30,646 nucleotides of DNA, from IMG/VR virus record IMGVR_UViG_3300023170_000117, positions 1-30,646 of that record, one strand, 5' to 3'. The stretch's first letter is position 1, and every line of letters begins with the position of its first letter. The DNA comes from a virus. Positions 13,975 to 20,870 of the stretch are shown piece by piece. The notes under the pieces are model-generated. The model saw only the letters and a program-made list of their open reading frames with translations. It did no database searches and was not told where the DNA came from. The translations under genes were made by a program, and so were the position numbers.

Positions 13975-14249
13975 TATTTTCCTTTATTCATTGACTTTAC
14001 CCTACGAGATGCAGGATTTGTTCTTTTAGTCTTATTTGCTTTTCTGCTTAATGATGACCCTAAACGACTTTTAGTTTTCTTTAGCCTTACACTTTTTTTC
14101 AAATCAATTGGAGCAAAACATTGACTTGGTGAAGAAACTGTCCTACCGTTTCTTTTACCTCCTACACATCTAAATTTCCGTATAACTCTTTTTCCAGATC
14201 TCGCCCATACTTGTTTTTCATTGATATTAAGAATTTCTGTGATTAACAT
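13974..14249 (-). CDS. Small basic internal/DNA-binding protein
   Basis: 91 aa, rich in Lys, Arg and Ser. It starts MLITEILNINE-KQVWAR, where the first 11 residues form a hydrophobic helix ending in I-N-E, a capsid-targeting-like segment. It is followed by SGKRVIRKFRCVGGKRNG, then PSQCFAPIDLKKSVRLKKTK and a basic C-terminus (NPASRRVKSMNKGK). The same layout occurs in basic proteins of other marine T4-like phages. After cleavage the mature protein would be strongly basic, as expected for a DNA-associated internal head protein. Coupled by TAATG to the gene before it. Confidence 0.6.
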   Translation of the reverse strand: MLITEILNINEKQVWARSGKRVIRKFRCVGGKRNGRTVSSPSQCFAPIDLKKSVRLKKTKSRLGSSLSRKANKTKRTNPASRRVKSMNKGK

Positions 14250-14482
14250 TATCCTAATTTTTCCAATATAACTATTAATGTAGACATAAATCCTACAATA
14301 ATTGTAACAGATGCCCCAATGAATACTTTCATTAATGCTTTACTACCAGTAACTAAATCTTCATGAATCTTTTCTACTTTTTCTTCTATAATCCCTAATC
14401 GTTTTTCTAAGTTTCCATAACGCACATGGCATAATTCCACATGGGCTTCGAGGTTATCTTTTTCTAAATTAGTTACCGACAT
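14249..14482 (-). CDS. XhlA/holin-like membrane protein with coiled coil
   Basis: 77 aa from the ATG at 14482, which has GGAG 5 nt upstream; an earlier ATG at 14497 lacks one. Residues 4-45 form a charged coiled coil (EAHVELCHVRYGNLEKRLGIIEEKVEKI is its span), followed by one transmembrane helix (VFIGASVTIIVGFMSTLIVIL) and a short tail. This is the architecture of haemolysin XhlA-type and accessory holin proteins. It may anchor to the inner membrane during lysis, or be a virion membrane protein. The function is inferred from shape only. Confidence 0.6.
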   Translation of the reverse strand: MSVTNLEKDNLEAHVELCHVRYGNLEKRLGIIEEKVEKIHEDLVTGSKALMKVFIGASVTIIVGFMSTLIVILEKLG

Positions 14483-14504
14483 TCCATCTCCAAACATAAT
14501 AATA

Positions 14505-14512
14505 TATTTATT
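14505..14512 (-). promoter_or_regulatory. Candidate late promoter AATAAATA
   Basis: AATAAATA, 22 nt upstream of the preferred start (14482) of the XhlA-like gene. It also spans the stop codon of the 129-aa gene. Confidence 0.3.
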
Positions 14513-14897
14513 CTAAAATAGAAAAGAATGTATTACATAATTCAATATCTTCAGTTTGTATACAAGACGGAGCAATAGTTACAGTTTCTGTCAGATTGGT
14601 TATAATTGGGACCAGATTAAAAGATTTAATAAAGTCATCTAACTGTTGTGCGTCTGCTGCTTCTGTACTAAAAATCAATTCCCAGTATTTGTGTTTACCT
14701 TTAAACATAGCACCAAATTTCATATTACCAATTCCAACGTGGTTTTCAGTAATGGATTCTAGTATAAAGTTTGAAGTTAAGGATATAGTTTGAAGGAAAG
14801 TGTTGTAATTACAACTTTGTTTATATTCAATAGATTGACTTGGTCTAATCCTTGATGTTTCTGAAACATCAATTAATGTGGTGATTTTTACTCTCAT
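14508..14897 (-). CDS. Conserved T4-like phage protein, unknown function
   Basis: 129 aa, soluble and beta-rich: it starts MRVKITTLIDVSETSR and contains FGAMFKGKHKYWELIFSTE in the middle and L-V-P-I-I-T-N-L-T-E-T-V near residue 95. I know similar proteins from marine T4-like phages, without function. The start ATG lacks a clear ribosome site. It is the first gene after an intrinsic terminator, so it needs its own promoter; GTAAATAA lies 9 nt before the ATG. Confidence 0.55.
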   Translation of the reverse strand: MRVKITTLIDVSETSRIRPSQSIEYKQSCNYNTFLQTISLTSNFILESITENHVGIGNMKFGAMFKGKHKYWELIFSTEAADAQQLDDFIKSFNLVPIITNLTETVTIAPSCIQTEDIELCNTFFSILE

Positions 14898-14913
14898 AAA
14901 TTATTTACAAGTC

Positions 14914-14946
14914 AAAAAAAAAGCACCACGTAAAAGTGGTGCTTTT
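14914..14946 (-). terminator. Intrinsic terminator of the 113-aa gene
   Basis: On the minus strand, AAAAGCACCAC pairs with GTGGTGCTTTT (11 bp) around the 6-nt loop TTTTAC, followed by a run of nine T. It is 27 nt downstream of the 113-aa gene's stop. It is the only textbook terminator I see in the window. Confidence 0.9.
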
Positions 14947-14972
14947 ATCTGATATTTAATTATGGATAATAA

Positions 14973-15314
14973 TTAATTAGCTGGTTCAAATGTTGCTACT
15001 AAGGTCAGTGTTCTAGCTCCGCCTCCTGTATTAACATCGGTTAAATTCGGTGTACCAGTACCTTGTAACTTGATTACATAATCAGTACCATTAAGGGCCA
15101 TGCCAACAGCACATACAGTAAATGCATCATATCCGTTGCCATCTGTGCCAGTACCGTCGCCAGCTGCTAGTGTCAATTGTGCCATAATTGCTTTCATGTC
15201 TGCATCAGTAGCTCCGGCGCCGACTGCAACAATAAGCTCTTTTCCTACGTCAGTTTGTGATTTGCTAAATTTTTCATAATTATCTGCAACTGTAGTTGCT
15301 CTTAAATCTGCCAT
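14973..15314 (-). CDS. Monocistronic small structural protein, possibly capsid decoration
   Basis: 113 aa, Ala/Gly/Thr-rich with no signal peptide or membrane helix. It starts MADLRATTVADNYEKFSKS, has a helical first third and a beta-rich end (YVIKLQGTGTP, ARTLTLVATFEP). It has a strong AAGGAG ribosome site 6 nt from the ATG, a GATAAATA box 46 nt upstream, and a strong terminator behind it. So it is its own transcription unit, unlike the packed genes around it. That arrangement usually marks a very abundant product, such as a decoration or minor capsid protein. The family is not recognised. Confidence 0.6.
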   Translation of the reverse strand: MADLRATTVADNYEKFSKSQTDVGKELIVAVGAGATDADMKAIMAQLTLAAGDGTGTDGNGYDAFTVCAVGMALNGTDYVIKLQGTGTPNLTDVNTGGGARTLTLVATFEPAN

Positions 15315-15359
15315 TTCATTCTCCTTTATCTTGGCACTCCAAATTGGAGTTTCTAATAT

Positions 15360-15367
15360 TATTTATC
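15360..15367 (-). promoter_or_regulatory. Candidate late promoter GATAAATA
   Basis: GATAAATA on the minus strand in the 71-nt gap upstream of the 113-aa gene. It matches NATAAATA. Because this gene has its own terminator, a dedicated promoter is expected here. Confidence 0.5.
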
Positions 15368-15385
15368 AAAAAAAATGATAATATA

Positions 15386-16258
15386 TCAATACTTATTATT
15401 TTTTGCTCTTTTTTGGATTACCTTTAACATTTCTATGTATCCAGGTCCTCCTTTTATGATGTCATCTACTATTTTTACAACAGGGGCATAAGCTTTTACC
15501 ATTGTACTTGGTATACTTTTTCCTTCAGCAACATTCTGTAAGAAACCTTTGATTAACATTATATTAGTTTCTTTTGTAAGTAACCTGTAAAGCAATAGAG
15601 ATCTATTATCTACGTCAATATCTTGATTTGTAAATTGCGGTTCAGTATCTTTCGTAGCATATGATTCAAAATCATATTGTCCTATAAATTTACTTAGATG
15701 CTCTATAATATCGCTGCTCCTTAATTTTGCTCTTGCAGCAAAAAGTAATTTTGTAGCAATTTGTTTTATAGCTTTTTCTTTTAGAGTATGTATGTTACCA
15801 ATATTTCTTCTAATAGTTTTATACTCGCTATTGTCTATATCTAAACCATTTTCAATTTTAATTAAAGTCCTTTGTGCATTAACAGGTATGTTTCCTGTTG
15901 ATAGCTGTTGTAGGAATTCTTTAACGTTCTGCAAAGGAAGTGTTCTTTTCTGTTGTAGTGTTTCTGCTGCATCAGGATCCTTCAACTTTGCCAGTGCCTT
16001 TTCATCTCCGGTTATAAAATAAATTAGATTATATAAATCAGTACCACTTGTTTTAAAAATTGTATAATTTGTAAAAATCGAATTTTTTGCATACTGTCGA
16101 ACAAAAGGACTATTATGAGGGAAATTTCTCATAAAGTTTAATGTTAGAATAATTAAATAAAATTTTTCGCAACAATCGTTGTAGGTTAAGATGCGTTCGT
16201 CTCTACTACCTCTTGTTAATCTAGCTTCGTTAAGGCTTTGTATAAAGTCTAATTGCAT
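15386..16258 (-). CDS. Helical internal virion protein with capsid-targeting-like N-terminus
   Basis: 290 aa, all-helical. It begins MQLDFIQSLNE-ARLTRG, whose first eleven residues end in L-N-E before Ala, matching the T4 prohead protease rule (L/I)-x-E with Ala/Gly after. No enzyme motif is recognisable. It contains F-F/Y-rich helices near residues 30-80 and several Lys-rich helices. It follows the ligase-like gene directly (TAATATG) and probably shares its fate in the virion. Confidence 0.5.
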   Translation of the reverse strand: MQLDFIQSLNEARLTRGSRDERILTYNDCCEKFYLIILTLNFMRNFPHNSPFVRQYAKNSIFTNYTIFKTSGTDLYNLIYFITGDEKALAKLKDPDAAETLQQKRTLPLQNVKEFLQQLSTGNIPVNAQRTLIKIENGLDIDNSEYKTIRRNIGNIHTLKEKAIKQIATKLLFAARAKLRSSDIIEHLSKFIGQYDFESYATKDTEPQFTNQDIDVDNRSLLLYRLLTKETNIMLIKGFLQNVAEGKSIPSTMVKAYAPVVKIVDDIIKGGPGYIEMLKVIQKRAKNNKY

Positions 16259-16259
16259 A

Positions 16260-17408
16260 TTATCTTTCTACTGCTCTATTTGCGGCTGTAAACCCGCCTC
16301 TATCTACTAGCTTAATGGCACCTTCAGGATGTGCCATTACAAATCCTTCTCCACCTGGCTTATCGTTTATGTAAGCTTTTACAGGAACATCTTGTGTTTC
16401 TAACTGATTTATGATATCGTGTTTTACATTTTGTATACCTGTAACAATCTGCCAAATTGCAGAAAAGCCTGCTTGTTGTTTGCCAACATATTCTACAATT
16501 TTAGCTTTTTTACTTTGACTAACTTTACTGGTAGATAACCAATCTAGGAAATCTTTACCTAAATTTTCCATTCCTGTATCAACTTTGCTATTAACATAGG
16601 TATATAAAATCTTAGGAAAGTCTGTTATTTTCATTGACGCTAGAGTATTTTTATCAAGTAAGGAATCTATAGCTGCAGCATTTTTGCTAGTTAAAGCCTG
16701 TAAATTTTTTATTTCAGTATCGTCAACCTGTGGTGCTTCCTGTGCTGTAACAGGAGGCATAACTAGCACTTCGTTGCCTTTAAAGAAAGTTTCGGGATCA
16801 ATTTTTAAACTAGTTTCATCACCGTTAATATCAATTTCATTATGTATTACTACTGCTGATTTACTCTTAGCGATTTGCATACCAAGGACGCTTTTTGCAT
16901 CTACGGTATAGGTTACAATGTTAGGTTTAAATGTAAAATTACCCTTACTTAACAAAGGAGTGTTGTAGTAAAGTAAATCCCCTTTAAAATAACCTATATG
17001 GTCTCGTGGTGTGGCCTTTTCATACTCATCAAATATATCTCGCATACTTCCTGCAAACTGCCTAAATTTGTTATCTGGTTCTTGGCCTTTACTGTATTTC
17101 CTGTTTAGCAACATTTTTTCTAAATCTTTTGCGCTTGTGCTTTTACCATCATAACCCTTTGCAGTAAAACCACTTTTATCAGTTAGAACAAATTCTCCTT
17201 GTTCATTCCTTCCAAAAATAATAGCAGGAGACCCGTCCCACTTAACAGTGACGTCGGTATGTCCACCTTGTTCTAGATTTTTTAAAGCTTCGATTGCCCG
17301 TGTAGCACCTTTACTTCCTTCCCAGAAGACTATGTCTTCGGCATGCTGGATACGTGCTCCTTCCATAAGTGGTATTGAGTTGGACTGATAAAATTCAAAA
17401 AATCTCAT
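16260..17408 (-). CDS. Covalent nucleotidyltransferase (DNA/RNA ligase-like; DUF6267-type) with capsid-targeting-like N-terminus
   Basis: 382 aa. Ligase-superfamily motifs are visible: motif I K56-W-D-G-S-P, the likely adenylated lysine; a motif III-like Y-F-K-G-D-L-L-Y (140-147); and near the C-terminus motif IV E354-G-F-V-M and motif V A-I-K366-L-V-D-R. The spacing between III and IV holds about 200 residues, unlike compact ligases. The N-terminus MRFFEFYQSNSIPLME-GAR ends in L-M-E before Gly, like a processed head protein. It overlaps the Pol-beta-type nucleotidyltransferase gene as ATGA. The substrate (DNA, RNA or tRNA) cannot be told from sequence. Confidence 0.72.
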   Translation of the reverse strand: MRFFEFYQSNSIPLMEGARIQHAEDIVFWEGSKGATRAIEALKNLEQGGHTDVTVKWDGSPAIIFGRNEQGEFVLTDKSGFTAKGYDGKSTSAKDLEKMLLNRKYSKGQEPDNKFRQFAGSMRDIFDEYEKATPRDHIGYFKGDLLYYNTPLLSKGNFTFKPNIVTYTVDAKSVLGMQIAKSKSAVVIHNEIDINGDETSLKIDPETFFKGNEVLVMPPVTAQEAPQVDDTEIKNLQALTSKNAAAIDSLLDKNTLASMKITDFPKILYTYVNSKVDTGMENLGKDFLDWLSTSKVSQSKKAKIVEYVGKQQAGFSAIWQIVTGIQNVKHDIINQLETQDVPVKAYINDKPGGEGFVMAHPEGAIKLVDRGGFTAANRAVER

Positions 17409-18139
17409 ATTCCGGCTAGCTCCTTGATACGGCGGATCTCTGTGCCTTCTGGTAGTGTGAGTCTGTCTCTTTCAAATGCAGTGCGAGCATCTGCGGTAAG
17501 TTGTTCTAAATCACTTCTTCCTCTAATAGCATCATAAATGCTTGTAACAGTTTCTAAATTCTTAGCATCACTGTTTTTACCAAGTAACATTTTAGCAATC
17601 TCATCTGGTTGATCTGAAATTACATCATCTGTAGCCCTATCAAGTAGTCCACGTAAATAACTCCATTTCATTCCTTGGGCTTTTGCAATACTAGCTAACA
17701 AAATATGTCTATGTTTCCCTTTGTACTGACTGCCACCAGGTTCTCCACGCATACTCCATTTTAACCATTCAGGATTACCAAACATTAGATCAGTTTGCAC
17801 AAATCCTTGTGATTCATCGCCGTTTATTGGTGTTTTAAAGTGTACATTGATGCCAGACTTGGCAATCCATTCTTTTGGATTTTTTCCATTTTGTTTACAC
17901 CAAGCAGATAATTTTTGTACCATTTCATCTTTTGATACATCATCTATGTTAACAGCAACATCTAGATCACCTGAAGTGTCTGCTACCCCAGTACTACCTA
18001 ACTTAAAATCATTATGTGGCAATCCTGTAATTTTTTCTAGCCAAGCAAGTGTAGTTTCAACATCAACCCTGTCTATCCTTTTAGTTGCTAATGATTTGTC
18101 CGGATTTTTAAAAACGTTACCGCCTTCTTTTAAGAGCAT
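17405..18139 (-). CDS. Pol-beta-superfamily nucleotidyltransferase
   Basis: 244 aa. The signature is complete: L-G-S-T (G48-S49), D58-L-D60 in SGDLDVAVN, and the third acidic residue D117 in GFVQTDLMFG. After it comes a helical domain (KHRHILLASIAKAQGMKWSYL). Such enzymes add a nucleotide to RNA, DNA, proteins or small molecules. The start overlaps the preceding 85-aa gene's stop by 1 nt, and the end overlaps the ligase-like gene as ATGA. Tight coupling to a ligase-fold partner suggests joint end-processing of nucleic acid. The N-terminus MLLKE-GG could be a minimal cleavage site, but that is weak. Confidence 0.75.
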   Translation of the reverse strand: MLLKEGGNVFKNPDKSLATKRIDRVDVETTLAWLEKITGLPHNDFKLGSTGVADTSGDLDVAVNIDDVSKDEMVQKLSAWCKQNGKNPKEWIAKSGINVHFKTPINGDESQGFVQTDLMFGNPEWLKWSMRGEPGGSQYKGKHRHILLASIAKAQGMKWSYLRGLLDRATDDVISDQPDEIAKMLLGKNSDAKNLETVTSIYDAIRGRSDLEQLTADARTAFERDRLTLPEGTEIRRIKELAGI

Positions 18140-18396
18140 TAAAGTTTCCTTTTATTCTCAATTATACGTTGTATGCCTCTTTTAAATTTATTTGGATCAG
18201 CCGAACGGATACTATTAATAAATCTTTTTTCTAATTCAGCAGCTTCCGCAGGTGTGTAATTTTCATAAATTAAATTAATCAAATTAATAGAACTGTTAAT
18301 AATATTATTAGCTGTTGTATCAATGATTAAATCATTGTTTTTATTTAGAGCAAGATTACTTAATTCTTGCAATATAGATCTAGTTTGTTTTCGCAT
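18139..18396 (-). CDS. 85-aa conserved helical phage protein
   Basis: It starts MRKQTRSILQELSNLALNKN, continues with a helix IINSSINLINLIYENY, and ends EKRFINSIRSADPNKFKRGI and a basic tail. I know this layout from many T4-like marine phages, where its function is unassigned. A good AGAGGA ribosome site precedes the ATG, with AATAAATA further upstream. It heads the nucleotidyltransferase/ligase run. Confidence 0.6.
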   Translation of the reverse strand: MRKQTRSILQELSNLALNKNNDLIIDTTANNIINSSINLINLIYENYTPAEAAELEKRFINSIRSADPNKFKRGIQRIIENKRKL

Positions 18397-18414
18397 ACAC
18401 GTATCCTCTTAATG

Positions 18415-18422
18415 TATTTATT
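18415..18422 (-). promoter_or_regulatory. Candidate late promoter AATAAATA
   Basis: AATAAATA, 18 nt upstream of the 85-aa gene's ATG, in the 34-nt gap behind prs. It matches NATAAATA and would start the nucleotidyltransferase/ligase transcription unit. Confidence 0.45.
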
Positions 18423-18430
18423 TTAAAATG

Positions 18431-19360
18431 CTACACAAAAAGGCTACTAATAGATTCCTCATTAGTAACTCGACGGATAGCTTCTCCAAATAAATTTGCA
18501 ACACTTACCTGTCTTACCCTACAACCATCTTCACAGTGATCTGCAATCGTATCAGTGATAACTAGCTCAGTTAAAACGCTTTCTCTAACCCTGATACAGG
18601 CACTTCGACTTAGCACACCATGTGTAATATAGGCTTTTACATCAATCGCACCTGCGTCCATAATAGCCTTTGCAGCATTGCATAAGGTACCTCCACTGTC
18701 TACGATATCATCTACTAGGATAGCATGCCGGCCTTCCACATCGCCAATTAAATGCATTACTTCACTCTTACCAGCCGCAGGTCTGCGCTTGTCAACAATA
18801 GCAATGTTACCATGGAAAGCGTCTGCAAACTTACGAGCACGGACAGCACCGCCTGCGTCTGGACTTACAAACACATATTCACTACTGTCTTTTTGATGTT
18901 CCTTAATATCTCTTGCAAAGATAATCCTACTAGTAAGATCGTCAACAGGAATATCAAAGAAGCCTTGTATCTGTCCTGCATGTAAATCCATAGTAAGTAC
19001 ACGGTCAGCACCTGCTGTGGTAAGTAGGTCAGCAACTAGCTTTGCTGTAATGGGTGTGCGGCTTGCACTCTTGCGATCTTGTCTAGCATATCCAAAATAA
19101 GGTATAACTGCTGTAATTCGTTGTGCAGAACTACGTTTAGCTGCATCAATCATAACCATGAGTTCCATTAGGTTATCGTTAACTGGAGTATTTGTTGATT
19201 GGATTATAAAAACATCTTCTCCTCGGATATTTTCTAAGAATTCTACAGAAGTTTCTCCGTCTGAAAACCTGTCAATCTTAGCCGGTACAAGTGTACTAAA
19301 ACTATGCTCTGCAATTGCGTTTGCAAGAGGCTGATTTGAATTTCCTGCGATTAGTTTCAT
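18431..19360 (-). CDS. prs: Ribose-phosphate pyrophosphokinase (PRPP synthetase)
   Basis: 309 aa, full length for bacterial class I Prs. It makes PRPP from ribose-5-phosphate and ATP, the precursor for purines, pyrimidines and NAD. Landmarks: the opening MKLIAGNSN and GEDVFIIQS; the flexible-loop Y-F-G-Y-A-R-Q-D-R-K; D-L-H-A-G-Q-I-Q-G-F-F-D; and the PRPP loop V-D-D-I-V-D-S-G-G-T-L. The opening MKLIAGNSNQPLA and the ITAVIPYFGYARQDRK block look alphaproteobacterial. Compared with the core, the middle and C-terminus are more divergent, for example KDSSEYVF and DHCEDGCRVRQV. It has a sigma70-like promoter of its own. Confidence 0.95.
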   Translation of the reverse strand: MKLIAGNSNQPLANAIAEHSFSTLVPAKIDRFSDGETSVEFLENIRGEDVFIIQSTNTPVNDNLMELMVMIDAAKRSSAQRITAVIPYFGYARQDRKSASRTPITAKLVADLLTTAGADRVLTMDLHAGQIQGFFDIPVDDLTSRIIFARDIKEHQKDSSEYVFVSPDAGGAVRARKFADAFHGNIAIVDKRRPAAGKSEVMHLIGDVEGRHAILVDDIVDSGGTLCNAAKAIMDAGAIDVKAYITHGVLSRSACIRVRESVLTELVITDTIADHCEDGCRVRQVSVANLFGEAIRRVTNEESISSLFV

Positions 19361-19387
19361 TATTCTTTAGATTAAGGTTAAATTGTT

Positions 19388-19416
19388 ATGTTACTGTAAA
19401 AAGTTATTTACGTCAA
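19388..19416 (-). promoter_or_regulatory. Sigma70-like promoter of prs
   Basis: On the minus strand, TTGACG (19416-19411), a 17-nt spacer, then TAACAT (19393-19388), 28 nt upstream of the prs ATG. The -35 matches five of six bases, the -10 four of six. It overlaps the end of the preceding gene. Confidence 0.5.
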
Positions 19417-19787
19417 CCTAATAATATATCAAGGATGTTTTGATTAGATATATCTGCGATTTTGGCACCACAAGCTTCGGCTTCTTTTGCAAGTAATTTA
19501 TGTTCATTGTTGTTACAGATACTTACAAAAAAATCACAGGCTTTAAACCACCCTGCAAGTTCTTGATCAGTTTGGTAACTTACAAAGATTGTATCAGGTA
19601 GGTCGTTAAGTGCGGAATGGGCAAGCACGACACAAGTCGCTCTAGCAGGTAGTTCAAGTTCGCAAAATTCAGCAAGCTGTTCTTCTGCACACCCTAGACT
19701 AACTGTTATTACTATTGGTCTACCGCAGTACAGTTTCGCAGGATTTTCTCTGTTCCATATCGTACGGTCAATGTCATTATCTTCCAT
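19413..19787 (-). CDS. Small cytosolic protein of unknown function
   Basis: 124 aa from the ATG at 19787. An upstream GTG frame (19862) would overlap the divergent promoter and is less likely. The alpha/beta pattern is clear: strands RPIVITVSLG, ATCVVLAHS, DTIFVSY, FFVSICNN and AKIADIS alternate with helices such as EEQLAEFCELE and HKLLAKEAEACGA. It could be Rossmann- or TIR-like in topology, but no motif confirms that. It has four cysteines and no ribosome site that I can see. It lies divergent to the plus-strand island and directly before prs. Confidence 0.5.
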   Translation of the reverse strand: MEDNDIDRTIWNRENPAKLYCGRPIVITVSLGCAEEQLAEFCELELPARATCVVLAHSALNDLPDTIFVSYQTDQELAGWFKACDFFVSICNNNEHKLLAKEAEACGAKIADISNQNILDILLG

Positions 19788-19802
19788 AACAAAATATTTA
19801 TG

Positions 19803-19839
19803 TTGATTTTTTATTACAGATAATTTATAATGATAAATA
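19803..19839 (+). promoter_or_regulatory. Promoter region of the plus-strand island
   Basis: TTGATT (19803-19808), a 17-nt spacer and TATAAT (19826-19831) form a near-perfect sigma70 promoter. GATAAATA (19832-19839), a late-type box, follows directly. The adjoining GATAAATAGTTTTGTGC is shared, with two changes, with the second promoter of this island. Confidence 0.65.
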
Positions 19840-19892
19840 GTTTTGTGCAACTGCACAGACACATACTTATTAACACACAGAAGGAGACAGAC

Positions 19893-20069
19893 ATGAGTAA
19901 TATAGTATCAGCCATCTTTGATTGGCTAGGCGATACCAAATCTGAACGTGAGCGAGAACTCAAATCTTTTGTAAAATCAGAATACAAAAACGACTGGGAA
20001 TATGCCTACAACTCTCTGAGGGAAACACGGCAATTACCAGCCGCTTGGGATCATTGGAATGTTAGATAA
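19893..20069 (+). CDS. 58-aa plus-strand protein, unknown function
   Basis: It begins MSNIVSAIFDWLGDTKSERERELK, with an ideal AAGGAG site 6 nt before the ATG, then a charged helix and WEYAYNSLRETRQLPAAWDHW. It is the first gene of the only plus-strand island inside a minus-strand region, behind a strong promoter. Small charged proteins expressed this way in T4-like phages are often early host-takeover factors, but no family is recognisable here. Confidence 0.65.
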   Translation: MSNIVSAIFDWLGDTKSERERELKSFVKSEYKNDWEYAYNSLRETRQLPAAWDHWNVR

Positions 20070-20163
20070 ATGCAAAACATTCGGTAAACGATTGTTAGCG
20101 GCTATTGAACGTTCGCAGATGCGTCGGGCTCGTCGTGAGATGGAGCAAGGCGGATGGAGCTAG
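20059..20163 (+). CDS. 34-aa basic peptide overlapping both neighbours
   Basis: It starts MLDKCKTFGKRLLAAIERSQ and continues MRRARREMEQGGWS: one amphipathic basic helix. Its start overlaps the 58-aa gene by 11 nt in another frame, and its stop overlaps the 72-aa gene start by 10 nt, which argues for a translationally coupled three-gene run. It loosely resembles the short proteobacterial DUF3563/DUF1127-type helices. With no ribosome site of its own it depends on coupling, so the call is moderate. Confidence 0.5.
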   Translation: MLDKCKTFGKRLLAAIERSQMRRARREMEQGGWS

Positions 20164-20372
20164 ACTTCCATCAATGGAAAGAGCTAGGTCATAACATACT
20201 TGGCCCCAATCGAAACAGTTGGGGCTATGTATATACAATTGCAATATTTGCAAAAGATGATATCATTATTAAAACAATCACCCCATATAGAACAAAAATT
20301 ATTAAAAGATTTAGCAGTTGGGAAGATGCTGCAGATTTCATAGAATTAATAAATTCGGATAGACGTTATTAA
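20154..20372 (+). CDS. 72-aa plus-strand protein, unknown function
   Basis: It begins MELDFHQWKELGHNILGP and continues with beta strands (WGYVYTIAIFAKDDIIIKTI), then a helix (SWEDAADFIELINSD). A compact alpha/beta domain is likely. AAGG lies 4 nt upstream of the ATG. It is the third gene of the island and lies immediately before a second promoter. Confidence 0.6.
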   Translation: MELDFHQWKELGHNILGPNRNSWGYVYTIAIFAKDDIIIKTITPYRTKIIKRFSSWEDAADFIELINSDRRY

Positions 20373-20374
20373 AC

Positions 20375-20403
20375 TTGACAGAAGATAAATATTTTTGTAC
20401 ATT
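20375..20403 (+). promoter_or_regulatory. Second promoter of the plus-strand island
   Basis: TTGACA (20375-20380, perfect -35), a 17-nt spacer and TACATT (20398-20403). GATAAATATTTTTGTAC (20384-20400) inside it matches the first promoter's late-type box. The leader AACACACACAGAGGAA also resembles the leader AACACACAGAAGGA of the 58-aa gene. Confidence 0.6.
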
Positions 20404-20442
20404 ATAGTTTTGTACGTATAAACACACACAGAGGAAAATAAA

Positions 20443-20742
20443 ATGACAAAAAATAATTATACCAACCAAACCTTTGACCAAATGAATGATATGATGAAAA
20501 ACTTCATGCCCGTGGTGAAGCCTAATAAGAACGGATACGAAATCCGGACTAAGGTGCTTGAAATGGCACAAAATCAAATGTGGCAAGACTACCATGCAAA
20601 ATGGGGAGCTTGGGAAACTAAGATCTCTAAGGACGGAGACGAAATTGTTACAGAAGTAAAGATGCCCGAAGTGCCTGGTGTAGAGTCAGTTTTATCAGCG
20701 GCAGAAAAAATGTATGCATTCGTCACTGGTAATAATAAATAA
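20443..20742 (+). CDS. 99-aa conserved marine-phage protein
   Basis: It starts MTKNNYTNQTFDQMNDMMKN. The core is G-Y-E-I-R-T-K-V-L-E-M-A-Q-N, then H-A-K-W-G-A-W-E and a beta pair V-T-E-V-K-M-P-E-V-P, ending in a helix VLSAAEKMYAFV. I have seen this layout in pelagiphage- and cyanophage-type genomes, without an assigned function; the helical part is loosely phasin-like. AGAGG sits 10 nt upstream, after the second promoter. It is the last plus-strand gene before the structured region. Confidence 0.65.
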   Translation: MTKNNYTNQTFDQMNDMMKNFMPVVKPNKNGYEIRTKVLEMAQNQMWQDYHAKWGAWETKISKDGDEIVTEVKMPEVPGVESVLSAAEKMYAFVTGNNK

Positions 20743-20770
20743 CATTGTAAACTTAAATTACTATATGAAA

Positions 20771-20870
20771 CGAGAGTGTAGCTCGGGAAATATGATTTAA
20801 TTACAAAAGCCTCTAGTATTTTAATCGAATAGCTCGCTTGAGCGAGGCACTGTTCAACAAATATTAGAGG
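20771..20870. other. Structured non-coding stretch between converging genes
   Basis: A 12-bp stem (CCTCTAGTATTT at 20810-20821 with AAATATTAGAGG at 20859-20870, one G-U) encloses the hairpin CTCGC-TTGA-GCGAG (20833-20846). Upstream is a smaller hairpin CGAG/CTCG (20771-20785). It lies between the plus-strand 99-aa gene and the minus-strand 52-aa gene, whose stop codon is inside the 3' arm. No U-tract follows on either strand, so a plain terminator is not the best reading. It could be a small RNA, a processing site or a transcript-end block. Confidence 0.5.

Noticed and set aside
20338-20595. Minus-strand 85-aa open frame
   Set aside because: It covers the promoter, leader and start of the 99-aa plus-strand gene, which has a good ribosome site and familiar protein sequence.
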